A stretch of DNA of 64,000 nucleotides from Kocuria massiliensis (GTDB lineage: Bacteria > Actinomycetota > Actinomycetes > Actinomycetales > Micrococcaceae). Of this stretch, positions 27,034-35,110 are shown in pieces; position 1 is the stretch's first letter; each line of letters starts with the position of its first letter. A program made the position numbers and the translations under genes. The stretch covers positions 186,001-250,000 of the forward strand of contig NZ_LT835161.1 in NCBI RefSeq assembly GCF_900169715.1, in the 5' to 3' direction. Below the pieces are notes generated by a model, which did not search any database, had not been told where the DNA came from, and saw only the letters and a list, made by a program, of their open reading frames with translations.

Positions 27034-28226
27034 GGCTCGATCTCCTCGGTTCTCTGCGTGGACGACGCGCCGAAGGTGCCCATGCCGCCAACCTTCTCGA
27101 TGGATCGGGAGACGAGGCGCGTATCGATGAGGTCGCGCTGGGCCTGGGCGGGGTCAAGCCCCGAGAGGAAGTCGCTCGGGGCGTCGACCACCGTTTCGCG
27201 CATCGCGGTCAGTAATTCGGCGGTGAAACTCTCGTACGGGTACGGCGCAAAGTCGATGAGCTGCCCGCCCCAACCCGGGTGGTGAACCGCGCCCGGAAAG
27301 TCGGCGGCGTGGTCCGTGAGGGCCCGACGAATCGCGGGCAGCGGCTGGGGCAGGTAGGAGTCGCTGAGGATTTTCGCGGCCTCGGCCCGGTTCTCACGGG
27401 TCCACGATTGCGCCGCCACGAGGCCGTCCATGAATGATTGAGCCGTGTCGGCGTCGTCGTCCACGATCGATCCACGGAGCACCGTCACGCAGCAGGCGTG
27501 GTCTTTCCACACATCGCCAAGGTAACGGAGGGTTTTGCCGATGTGTTGGACAAAAGCCGCCGCGTTGAACGGGTCGGCGACCACGAACCCCCTGATCACC
27601 CCGTTGGCCAGGGCCGGAATCATGTCCGAGGGAGCCATGACCACGAGCTGAACCTCGCCCGCCGACGCCGAAGGAGACGTTCGAATGACCGGGGTGAGCC
27701 CTTCACTCCGGAGCAATTTTTGGAGGACGACGTTGTGCACGGACCACCACGCGGGAATCGCGACGGTGGCTCCGGCGAGATCCCCGACGTCGTCGATGGT
27801 CGGGGAAACGGTCAACGCGGAGCCGTTGATGTGGTTCCAGGCGGTGATTCGGGCGTCGGCTCCCAGCCCGTATTTCAGGTGGAGGGCCATGGGCATGAGA
27901 AGGTGCATGGCGTCGATCTCGCCGCTGATGAAGGCCTCAGAGAGTGAGGACCACGAGCGAAACAGCGTGGGTTTCTGCACGTCGGCACCGTGTTCGGCAA
28001 ACAGGCCGCGGGCGTGGCCCACAAGCAATGGGGCGGCGTCGGTGATGGGGAGGTAGCCGATGCGAATCTGTGAGGACGTCGCGCTGGTGGATCCCAGCCC
28101 GACGCCGGCCGCCCACGTCCCCGAGGCGGCCACCGCAAGGCCTGCGCCGGCTCCCAACACGGTGCGGCGATTCGCGGAGAACCCGGACACCCCGCCCGAA
28201 GGTTGATTTGAGGAGGGACGTGTCAT
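27030..28226 (-). CDS. ABC transporter substrate-binding protein (NrtA/SsuA-like), Tat signal
   Basis: 398-residue extracytoplasmic binding protein. The N-terminus carries a twin-arginine motif (SANRRTVLGAGAGLAVAASG), implying export of a folded protein and perhaps a bound cofactor. The mature part begins IRIGYLPITDAAPLLVGHARGLF, typical of the NMT1/NrtA/CmpA fold. No lipobox cysteine. It overlaps the ATPase gene (ATGA) and the permease gene (GTGA). The ligand is unknown; nitrate, sulfonate and pyrimidine-like ligands all occur in this fold. Confidence 0.88.
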   Translation of the reverse strand: MTRPSSNQPSGGVSGFSANRRTVLGAGAGLAVAASGTWAAGVGLGSTSATSSQIRIGYLPITDAAPLLVGHARGLFAEHGADVQKPTLFRSWSSLSEAFISGEIDAMHLLMPMALHLKYGLGADARITAWNHINGSALTVSPTIDDVGDLAGATVAIPAWWSVHNVVLQKLLRSEGLTPVIRTSPSASAGEVQLVVMAPSDMIPALANGVIRGFVVADPFNAAAFVQHIGKTLRYLGDVWKDHACCVTVLRGSIVDDDADTAQSFMDGLVAAQSWTRENRAEAAKILSDSYLPQPLPAIRRALTDHAADFPGAVHHPGWGGQLIDFAPYPYESFTAELLTAMRETVVDAPSDFLSGLDPAQAQRDLIDTRLVSRSIEKVGGMGTFGASSTQRTEEIEP

Positions 28227-28972
28227 ATCGAGTAGTCACCGCGGGCTTGGCGGTAGTAACCGCGGATGGAGGCCGTCAAGGCTCCCGGATCGGCCTCCGG
28301 TGAAGCCTGGTCCCGGTTCACGGACCACTCCTGGGAGAAGCCTCCGGGACCGTCGAAAAATCCCACGCGGTCGGCCAGGGCGGTGGCTTCGTCGACGTCG
28401 TGAGTCACCGTGATGCACGTCAATGACAGACGGCGCATCAGATCCCGCAACCAGCCCTGGAGGTCTTCGCGCGTCGCGGGGTCCAGGGCGGAGAGGGGCT
28501 CGTCCAGGAGGAGGACGTCCGGCGTCAGCGCCAAGGCCCGCCCCACGGCGACGCGTTGGGCCTGGCCGCCGGAGAGTTGCTCAGGATACGCGTCCTTGAG
28601 GTGTCGCAAGCCGAGCGTGCCGAGCAGATCATCGACCGTGGTATCGCTGAGGCGGTCTCGATTCTTGGAGAAGCGCCCAGACAGTGCGATGTTTTGCGAG
28701 ACGGTCAGCCACGGGTAGAGGGCGGCGTCTTGAAACACCATCGCGAGCCGCTCGGACGACTCGGCCAAGGGGGATCCGTCTAAACGGACCTCGCCGGAAT
28801 CGAGGTTTTCGAGGCCGGCGATGGAACGTAACAGGGTGGACTTGCCGGAGCCGGAGGGGCCCAGGATGACGTAGGACTCGCCGTCTTCAACGGTGAGGTC
28901 GACGTCGTCCAGGGCCGGTTCTTGCGCTCCGGGGTAGGTTTTGCGCGCCTTGGCGACGCTCAGCTGTGCCAC
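28223..28972 (-). CDS. ABC transporter ATP-binding protein (SsuB/TauB/NrtD-like)
   Basis: 249-residue ATPase. Walker A GPSGSGKST, Q-loop MVFQDAALYPWLTV, signature LSGGQAQRVAVGRAL, Walker B DVLLLDEPLSALD and the switch His in TVTHDVDEA are all intact. It follows the acyl-CoA-dehydrogenase-like gene by 6 bases and overlaps the binding-protein gene by 4, so the operon is fully coupled. Confidence 0.92.
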   Translation of the reverse strand: MAQLSVAKARKTYPGAQEPALDDVDLTVEDGESYVILGPSGSGKSTLLRSIAGLENLDSGEVRLDGSPLAESSERLAMVFQDAALYPWLTVSQNIALSGRFSKNRDRLSDTTVDDLLGTLGLRHLKDAYPEQLSGGQAQRVAVGRALALTPDVLLLDEPLSALDPATREDLQGWLRDLMRRLSLTCITVTHDVDEATALADRVGFFDGPGGFSQEWSVNRDQASPEADPGALTASIRGYYRQARGDYSI

Positions 28973-28978
28973 GTCGAC

Positions 28979-30064
28979 CTACCCTCTGCGAATTTCGCTC
29001 CGCAGGTGGCCCTCCGTGGGCGACTGCACCGGAAGGAAGCTCGCTTCGCGGAATCGCCGGGCCGTGGCCGAGGTGGCGACGTATCCGCGACCTCCCACGA
29101 CCGTGAGTTCCAGGTGGGCCGCAGCTTGCGCGAGGTGGGCGGCGTTCAGCCGAGCCTTCAGGACGTCTAGCCGACCCGCGGCCGCAGGATCCTCGGCGAG
29201 GCGTATGACCTCCTCCGACAACTCGCGGAATTCTTGTTCGCGGCGGTCGAAGTCCTCGCGGAAGACCCCATTACTGGAGTCCCGGTATTCCTGGGCGCTG
29301 GTGAGGGCGGCCGCGCTCAAGCCGAGGCAAAACGACGCCTGCATCAGCAAGAATGGCGCACTGACCGAGGCGAGGAAGCCGGGAACGTCGTCGGAGAGCA
29401 CGTCCTCGGAAGGAACGTGAACATTGGTGACCTTGGTGAATCCCGAGGCGGTGGCGTCCAAGGCCAAGAGATTTTTCATGGGTTTGACGTCGAAACCCGC
29501 GGCGTCCGTCCGAACGGTCACGATCAGCTTGTGGCCTTCGGCGGTGACCACGGGTAATACCGCGACGCCGTGCGGGTACAGATTCGATGCCCAGGGGATC
29601 ACGCCGTTGAGAACGTAGCCGTCCTCCGTAGGTTCGGCCGTGACCGCGATGTTCCCGACGCCGGCCGCGTCCTTGAACGCCGCAGCCATCGCCGTGCTTC
29701 CGCTCACCGATCCGTCAGCCAGGCCATCCGGCAAGGAACGGCCGACGGCGTCGAAAAACGTGATGGTGGACCGATGCGCCCAGAGGGAGAAGGCTGTGGA
29801 CATGCATTCGGTCGCCAGGTCATAGATCACGGCAGCCTGCGGGAGTAGTGAGCCGTGACGCCCCTTCGTCAGCAGGCCGAGTTCTCCCAAACGCCGCAGG
29901 GTCTCGAACGGGGAGGCCTCGTCGGCGTCCACGCTCGCGGCCTGTTCCGCGGCCAAACTCAGCACGGTTGCGCGTTCGGGGTATTCGACCAGCGCGGGGA
30001 CCTTGCTGTGGGACTCCGCGGTTTCGGAAGAGGTTCGGGACTGGATGCTCGGCGTGGCGGTCAT
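28979..30064 (-). CDS. Acyl-CoA dehydrogenase-fold flavoprotein
   Basis: 361-residue flavoprotein of the acyl-CoA dehydrogenase superfamily, somewhat shorter than typical members. Family features include an N-terminal helical part, a middle beta domain (TAEPTEDGYVLNGVIPWASNL, where the flavin-contacting strand lies) and a C-terminal helical bundle ending GGRGYVATSATARRFREASF. First gene of an operon with an NrtA/SsuA-type ABC importer. This partnership suggests a flavin-dependent oxidation or desulfurisation of the imported compound, like DszC/SfnB relatives, rather than beta-oxidation; that is inference. AGGAG precedes the ATG. The region upstream is the repeat block at 30131-30584. Confidence 0.78.
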   Translation of the reverse strand: MTATPSIQSRTSSETAESHSKVPALVEYPERATVLSLAAEQAASVDADEASPFETLRRLGELGLLTKGRHGSLLPQAAVIYDLATECMSTAFSLWAHRSTITFFDAVGRSLPDGLADGSVSGSTAMAAAFKDAAGVGNIAVTAEPTEDGYVLNGVIPWASNLYPHGVAVLPVVTAEGHKLIVTVRTDAAGFDVKPMKNLLALDATASGFTKVTNVHVPSEDVLSDDVPGFLASVSAPFLLMQASFCLGLSAAALTSAQEYRDSSNGVFREDFDRREQEFRELSEEVIRLAEDPAAAGRLDVLKARLNAAHLAQAAAHLELTVVGGRGYVATSATARRFREASFLPVQSPTEGHLRSEIRRG

Positions 30065-30130
30065 GGTGTGGCTCCTAGCGATGGCCCGGGGTGTGGTTGT
30101 GGGGCCCGTTGGGTGGTGGTTGGCCGGTTG

Positions 30131-30430
30131 GTTGGGCGGCGGGAAGGGGCTCTTTGGTGGGGGTTTCCGGCTGGTGGGCGTTTGCCGGGGCTGGTCGGTG
30201 GCGGGAAGCGGCTATCTGGTGGGGTTTCCCGTCGGGGGTTGCTGGTCGTCGTCGGCCTGGTTGGCGGGAAGCGGCTATCTGGTGGGGTTTCCCTGGTGAT
30301 GTGGTGATTGCCCGCGTTGTTCGTTGGCGGGATGCGGCTCTCAGGGGGCGGTTTCCCGGGTTATGTGGCGTTTACCCGCGTTTGGCGGGTGGCTGGGCGA
30401 CGTCGTTCGGTGGTGGTTTCCCGCCTTTGG
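30131..30430. repeat. Degenerate 63-bp tandem repeats
   Basis: Four to five diverged tandem units. The 32-nt stretch 30199-30230 recurs exactly at 30262-30293 (period 63) and, degenerate, at 30325. A weaker unit lies at 30138 and another ends near 30422. Each unit contains GGCGGGAAGCGGC followed by GGTGGGGTTTCCC. A half-unit period of about 31 nt is visible through repeated G-rich/TTTCCC or TTTACCC words. It lies between the acyl-CoA-dehydrogenase operon and the DUF4242 gene. Frames crossing it have no ribosome sites or recognisable domain. Confidence 0.75.
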
Positions 30431-30438
30431 TGGCGCCT

Positions 30439-30479
30439 ACCGCTATTAGGTGGTGCTTTAACCGTCACCTAATAGCGGT
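30439..30479. repeat. 14-bp perfect inverted repeat at the centre of the repeat block
   Basis: ACCGCTATTAGGTG (30439-30452) and its exact complement (30466-30479) enclose a 13-nt AT-richer loop. It sits where the G-rich repeats on the left switch to their complementary C-rich form on the right. It could end the DUF4242 transcript, or be the core of a small palindromic repeat element. Confidence 0.7.
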
Positions 30480-30493
30480 GGACCCCTCCGAAT

Positions 30494-30584
30494 CGGGTAA
30501 CCGCCACCGAACCGGGTAACCGCCACCGCCGGGCGAGGCAACCACCGCGGAATCGGGTGACGGCCCAGTCGGGCAACCGCCACG
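30494..30584. repeat. Short repeats in opposite orientation
   Basis: CGGGTAACCGCCACCG occurs at 30494-30509 and 30513-30528 (19-bp step) and with changes at 30570-30584. A further degenerate GGCAACCACCGC lies between. These are complementary to the GTGGCG-TTACCC words left of the inverted repeat, making the block roughly mirror-symmetric. Confidence 0.6.
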
Positions 30585-30913
30585 AAAGGGGGGGCTGGGG
30601 GAGACGCCGTCTGCGCACCGCGCGTTACGCACCGCTCCAAACCGCGCGTCTCGCACCGCTGCGCACCACGCACCACGCCACCCCGAACGCCACACGTCCC
30701 AAGCGAAACCGTCTGCACCCCTGAAACGCCGACGTCGGCCCGTGCGCAGACACCCGGCAACCGTAGCGCTACCTCCACCGATCTTCACCGACCAGCGCAA
30801 ACACTGAAGTCAACCCCGAAATTCCAGGACACAGCGAAGCGCCGGAACCCGAAACGCTCACACCCGCCGATTCGAGAAGACCGATCGAGCACGCGCCCCC
30901 GACAATGAGGGTG
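30585..30913. other. Gene-free C-rich spacer
   Basis: About 330 bases with several CGCACCGC/CGCACCAC words around 30612-30680 and nothing else that I can name. Reading frames here have no ribosome site and low-complexity products. With the repeats it makes an 850-base gene-free region, the longest in the window. Confidence 0.5.
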
Positions 30914-31450
30914 TTACGCGTCCAGCTTGTGCAGGCGGTCGATCGGCGTCGAGACCGCTGCGCGGGCGCGGGTCACGGCGTCTTCGTCCGGTGCGTCGTA
31001 GAAGCACAGGCACTTGACGGTGTCTTCACGCACGTAGGTGCGGAGGAACGAAACCTCCGGGACCTCGGCGTACTTGGGCGAATTGGCCTTCTTGCGGGCG
31101 AGGTACTGATCCATCGTGATCTCGGCGGGGATGTCCCACTCCACGAGGTAATCGGCGTTCTTTTTGAGCTTCTTGATGTCCTCAAGCTCGGCGCCGACCA
31201 AGCGCACGGGGTCGGGGCCGGTCACCTTTGCGCGCTCGGCGACGGCCGACTCCACAGCGGGGGTGATGGCCTCAGCCGAATCGGCCTCGACGATCACGAA
31301 GACCTGTGCGTGGTCCGCGGTGACCTGAGATTCGATGAATTCGGCGGCGACGTCGTCGGCGCCCAGGGCATTCGAGACCCGCTTGATGATCTGGCCGGCC
31401 TCATCCTTGGAGGGCTGTTGCGGGGCGATTTCCATGAGGAACAGTGACAT
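30914..31450 (-). CDS. DUF4242 domain-containing protein
   Basis: 178-residue soluble protein. The C-terminal half matches DUF4242 (SCO4226-like) proteins: VSFLRTYVREDTVKCLCFYD, then APDEDAVTRARA and TPIDRLHKL. Streptomyces members have been described as nickel-binding; whether this one binds metal is unknown. The N-terminal half (MSLFLMEIAPQQP onward) may be a related ferredoxin-like repeat. I chose the ATG at 31450, preceded by AAAGGA, over an upstream ATG at 31489. Apparently monocistronic. Confidence 0.78.
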   Translation of the reverse strand: MSLFLMEIAPQQPSKDEAGQIIKRVSNALGADDVAAEFIESQVTADHAQVFVIVEADSAEAITPAVESAVAERAKVTGPDPVRLVGAELEDIKKLKKNADYLVEWDIPAEITMDQYLARKKANSPKYAEVPEVSFLRTYVREDTVKCLCFYDAPDEDAVTRARAAVSTPIDRLHKLDA

Positions 31451-31632
31451 GTGGATCCTTTCGGTTGGGGAGGCCGCATGGTGGTTCAAGCGGTCCTCCG
31501 GCTCGTTCTGCTGTTCAACCTAGGACCGCGCCGGAAAGCATTCCAAGCCTCGCGACACATAACTCAATGTTGCCTCGGCCCGTCACAGAACCCTCGGCGA
31601 GGCTCTTCTCCGCAATGTCGCGCCAGAGACGA

Positions 31633-31670
31633 CGAACGGGCGGGACCCCGTGTGGAGTCCCGCCCGTTCG
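31633..31670. terminator. Terminator of the POT transporter gene
   Basis: A perfect 14-bp GC-rich stem (31633-31646 with 31657-31670) with a 10-nt loop, 40 bases downstream of the leftward POT gene. Confidence 0.75.
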
Positions 31671-31709
31671 CTCTCCGGAAAGGTGCCTCGGCGACCTTGC
31701 CCGTGAGGG

Positions 31710-33185
31710 TTACCGCAGTCCGCGCATCATCGTGAGAATCGGCTTGCGGAAGAGCCACAAGATGATGCCCGCGATCACGCTGATCAGACCCATGGTCGCG
31801 AAGTATGGAACCTCATTGGGCTCCGAGTAGTACTTGGCGAGGAAGCCGGACAGCGCCGTGCCCATGGCGACGGAGGTCCAGTACCACGCCATCATCTGCG
31901 ACTTGTGGGCCTCCGGCGAGAACCGCGTGGTGGCTGACGTTCCCGTGGGGGACAGCGTGAGCTCGGAGATCGTGCACACGAACAGGATCAGCACCAACCA
32001 CCAGAGGCTCACGATGTGATGCCCGGCGGGCAGCAGGAAGATCAGGAAGGCGATGCCGACGCCGACCATGCCCAGCGCAAACTTGGTCACCGTGGAGGGC
32101 TGCCGGTTGCCCAGCTTGGTCCACAGGGTCGCGAAGACGGTTCCCAAAAGAATGATGAACACCGGGTTGATCGACTGGAACAGCCCCGGCTTGAACTCCA
32201 TGCCGAAGAGATGCCAATCAAGGCGCGAATCCGAATAGACGGCCATCACCGTGAATTGCTGCTGGTAGAGGGCCCAGAAGACGGCGTTGCCGATCCACAG
32301 CGGGATGAACGCCAAAACGCGGGAGTGCTCGTCAGCGGTGGTCTGCTTGCTGCGGACCAAAATGACGCACAAGATGATCGCGCCGATCAAGGTGACACCG
32401 ATGACCCAGTTGGAAATGTTGTCCGGGGTAATGAGGCCGACGGCGCTCAGGATCAGCACCAGGGCCACGATCACGACGACGGCGCCCACGAACAGCGACT
32501 TTTGCCGAGTGCTGGCCGGGTTGTTCACATAGTGCACCGATTCGGGCAGATTCTTGCGGGTCATCCAATACTGGAGCAGACCGAAGGCCATGCCGATCGC
32601 CGCGAGGAGGAAGCCGAAGTGGAAGCCGAGGGCTCCCCAGCCGAAGTTGGTCAGCAGCGGACCGAAGAGTGCGCCGATATTGACGCCCATGTAGAACACC
32701 GTGAAGCCGGCCTCGCGGCGCATGTCTTTGGTGTCGTAAAGCGAGGCGACGAGGACCGACGCGTTGGTCTTCAGGCATCCCGAGCCGACGGCGATCAGCA
32801 CCAGGCCGATGATCACACCGGCGAAGTTCGGAATCGCGGACAGTGCCAAATGGCCAAACATGATGGCGATGGCGGAGTAGAACAAGGTCTTTTCGGGGCC
32901 GAAGACTCGGTCGCCGAGATACCCGCCCACGATGGCCATGAGGTAGACCATGCCGCCGTAGGCGCCGATGATTCCGGTCGCTGCGGCCTGGTCAAAACCC
33001 AGGCCTCCGTCGGCGGCCGAATAGTAAAGGTAGTACACGAGGATGCCTTGCATCCCGTAGAAGGAGAAGCGCTCCCACATCTCGACGGAGAAGAGATTGG
33101 CGAGCATGCGCGGATGGCCGAAGAAGGTCTTGCCGCTCGGATTCCGAGGGTCAACCTCCGTGCCTTCAGCGATGTGACTGGACAT
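31710..33185 (-). CDS. POT/PTR2-family proton-coupled oligopeptide transporter
   Basis: Inner-membrane di-/tripeptide:proton symporter, 491 residues, about 14 hydrophobic helices. POT markers: EMWERFSFYGM (ExxER-type motif in helix 1), GGYLGDRVFG and the PTR2 signature around FYMGVNIGALFGPLL. It resembles bacterial DtpT/YjdL proteins. Transcribed alone, with a terminator at 31633 and a divergent AlbA_2 gene upstream; the operator-like palindrome at 33348 lies between them. Confidence 0.93.
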   Translation of the reverse strand: MSSHIAEGTEVDPRNPSGKTFFGHPRMLANLFSVEMWERFSFYGMQGILVYYLYYSAADGGLGFDQAAATGIIGAYGGMVYLMAIVGGYLGDRVFGPEKTLFYSAIAIMFGHLALSAIPNFAGVIIGLVLIAVGSGCLKTNASVLVASLYDTKDMRREAGFTVFYMGVNIGALFGPLLTNFGWGALGFHFGFLLAAIGMAFGLLQYWMTRKNLPESVHYVNNPASTRQKSLFVGAVVVIVALVLILSAVGLITPDNISNWVIGVTLIGAIILCVILVRSKQTTADEHSRVLAFIPLWIGNAVFWALYQQQFTVMAVYSDSRLDWHLFGMEFKPGLFQSINPVFIILLGTVFATLWTKLGNRQPSTVTKFALGMVGVGIAFLIFLLPAGHHIVSLWWLVLILFVCTISELTLSPTGTSATTRFSPEAHKSQMMAWYWTSVAMGTALSGFLAKYYSEPNEVPYFATMGLISVIAGIILWLFRKPILTMMRGLR

Positions 33186-33347
33186 CGGATTGCACCGTTC
33201 ATGAATAGTTGAGAATTATGCCGTTGGCAACTCTAGCTCCAATATGTGATCCGACGCATAATCGGATGGCCTGCCGGTCAGCTGGTCACAACCGTTAAAT
33301 CTGAAATGACCTTTACTCTCGTGCCGTGAAATACCGCCTGATCGTTG

Positions 33348-33382
33348 CCTCATAGTCACCAAAAATTTGGGTGACGATGAGG
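33348..33382. promoter_or_regulatory. Large operator-like palindrome upstream of the AlbA_2 gene
   Basis: Two 13-bp arms, CCTCATAGTCACC (33348-33360) and GGTGACGATGAGG (33370-33382), complementary at 12 of 13 positions around a 9-nt A/T-rich centre. The right arm covers the presumed -35 box GTGACG (33371-33376), so binding would block transcription of the downstream gene. Confidence 0.6.
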
Positions 33383-33399
33383 GACTATGTGACTAGCAT
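33371..33399 (+). promoter_or_regulatory. Promoter of the AlbA_2 gene (leaderless type)
   Basis: GTGACG (33371-33376), a 17-nt spacer and TAGCAT (33394-33399), then 7 nt to the ATG at 33407. No Shine-Dalgarno sequence is visible. Confidence 0.5.
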
Positions 33400-33406
33400 C
33401 ATGACT

Positions 33407-35110
33407 ATGAAGAGCACCAAACAGCTCGTCAAGGAACTAAGAGCCGCGGGATCCGAGTCTACCGAGGTTGAGGTGAAGTCCGGTCTGCACGGGTTCCCCA
33501 AGTCCGCTCTGGAGACCATGAGCGCCTTCGCCAACGGTTCGGGTGGCACGATTTTATTCGGCCTCACGGACCAAACTTTTCGCCCCGTCAAGGGCTTCGA
33601 CGCTCAGCGGGTTCACGACGCCGTCTCCAATGCGGTGCGTGCCAAGCTCACTCCTCATCCGGCCGTGGAACTCTCGGTGGAGGAGTTCGAGGGAGGTCGG
33701 GTGGTGCGGGCCGACGTCGAGGAAATGCCCTACTTCGACAAGCCGTGCTTCGTCGGCAGTAAGGGCGCCTATGGGGGTTCGTACATTCGGATCGGCGAAG
33801 GCGACCACAAACTCTCGGAGTATGAAGTCTCGCAACTGCGCGATAATCGCGTCCAGCCCGGGTACGACCGCGAACCCGTGGAAAACGGTAACCAAGAGAC
33901 CTTGAATCATCAGGCCGTGGAAACCCTCTTGGACAAGGCTCGGGCGCGCACGCCGTCGGCTTTTGCTGGGGTTGAGCCGCGGATCGCCCTGAAAAGGCTG
34001 AACGTCACCACCGAGGCCACCAAGAGGGCTCGTCCCACGTTGGCCGGTTTGCTTGCGCTGGGTGTCTATCCGCAGGAATTCTTCCCGCAGCTCAACGTGA
34101 CCTTTGTGGCCGTGCCGGGAACGTCCCTCGGTGAGGTGGATGCGGGCGGCGTCGCGTTCACGGATAATCAGTCCTTCAATGGGCCCATTCCGGCTTTGAT
34201 CACCGCCTCCGTGGAGGCCGTACGCCGGAATTCGAATCGTGCCGCGATTATCACCGGCGAAGGGCGGACCGATGTGTACGACTATCCTGACGTCGCGGTC
34301 CGAGAAGCCATCACCAACGCCCTCATGCATCGGGACTACAGCTCGTACGCCCGGGGGATCCAAGTGCAGATGGAGATGTACTCGGACCGGCTCGAAATTC
34401 GGAACCCCGGTGGTCTCTACGGCGGTGTGCGGGTCGAAGAATTGGGCCGCGTTTTCACCTCGTCGTCCCGTAATGCCGCGCTGGCCAAGCTCTTGGAAGA
34501 AGTCGAGATGCCTCGCACGGGATCATCGGTGTGCGAAAACCGTGGGTCCGGCATCGCGCGCATGGCCTTCGCCATGGAACAAGCGGGTAAGGCCGCCCCG
34601 GAGTTCCGGGTGACACCCACCTCCGTGACCGTCATTCTGCGCCACGCGCCGGTACGGTCGCGGCGTCGGGAGCCAGCGTGGTCCGGCGTGGAGGAACGTG
34701 AGCCTGCGGTGGCCCCGGTCCTCGCGCATGAGGTACGTGGGGCGTTGGTTTCCGTGGAGGGCGGGTATGACGACGAGCGGTCGGTCCAGACGGTCAGGCC
34801 GGCCGCTCGACGTCGCCTCCGACCGAGGGGCAGCGGAGCCCGAGCGCGAGAGGCAACACCGGTGGACCCGGGGGACTACGCGCATGAGCACGAATTGCTC
34901 GAGCTCATGAGTCGATGGTCCGGACCGGTCACGAGCCATCGGGTCCAAGATGCCTTGTGCCTGTCGCAGTCGGCGGCGAATCGGTTGCTCCGCAAAATGA
35001 TCGACGCCGGACACGTGAAACCGACCGCTCCGCCGCGCAGCCACCGCCGCGCCTATGTCTTGGCTGACCCCGCCAAGGTGCGGGCCGCCCGTCGCAGCGC
35101 CGCGTTCTAG
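33407..35110 (+). CDS. AlbA_2 / RecG-like ATP-binding putative transcriptional regulator
   Basis: About 567 residues. The N-terminal AlbA_2 (Schlafen-type) domain shows EVEVKSGLHGFPKSALETM and FANGSGGTILFGL. A central GHKL-like ATPase region (HATPase_c_4) shows AVREAITNALMHRDYS (N-box), IRNPGGLYGG and ENRGSGIARM. An Arg-rich linker leads to a C-terminal winged helix (HELLELMSRWSG, SQSAANRLLRKMIDAGHV). Databases often call such proteins ATP-dependent DNA helicase, but no helicase motifs exist. The operator-like palindrome over its promoter suggests autoregulation. Starts at 33401 and 33407 are both possible. The stop shares CTAG with pgm. Confidence 0.8.
   Translation: MKSTKQLVKELRAAGSESTEVEVKSGLHGFPKSALETMSAFANGSGGTILFGLTDQTFRPVKGFDAQRVHDAVSNAVRAKLTPHPAVELSVEEFEGGRVVRADVEEMPYFDKPCFVGSKGAYGGSYIRIGEGDHKLSEYEVSQLRDNRVQPGYDREPVENGNQETLNHQAVETLLDKARARTPSAFAGVEPRIALKRLNVTTEATKRARPTLAGLLALGVYPQEFFPQLNVTFVAVPGTSLGEVDAGGVAFTDNQSFNGPIPALITASVEAVRRNSNRAAIITGEGRTDVYDYPDVAVREAITNALMHRDYSSYARGIQVQMEMYSDRLEIRNPGGLYGGVRVEELGRVFTSSSRNAALAKLLEEVEMPRTGSSVCENRGSGIARMAFAMEQAGKAAPEFRVTPTSVTVILRHAPVRSRRREPAWSGVEEREPAVAPVLAHEVRGALVSVEGGYDDERSVQTVRPAARRRLRPRGSGARAREATPVDPGDYAHEHELLELMSRWSGPVTSHRVQDALCLSQSAANRLLRKMIDAGHVKPTAPPRSHRRAYVLADPAKVRAARRSAAF

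Noticed and set aside
30131-30584. Possible CRISPR array
   Set aside because: The units are contiguous tandem repeats without unique spacers of constant size, and there are no cas genes nearby.
30458-30800. Short open frames across the repeat block
   Set aside because: No ribosome sites, low-complexity products and overlap with inverted repeats.
32016-33212. A 398-codon Asp/His/Glu-rich frame antisense to the POT transporter
   Set aside because: Same artefact: the opposite strand encodes a clear POT membrane protein.
33407-35110. ATP-dependent DNA helicase RecG
   Set aside because: Walker A/B and helicase motifs are absent; the domains are AlbA_2 and a GHKL-like ATP site.
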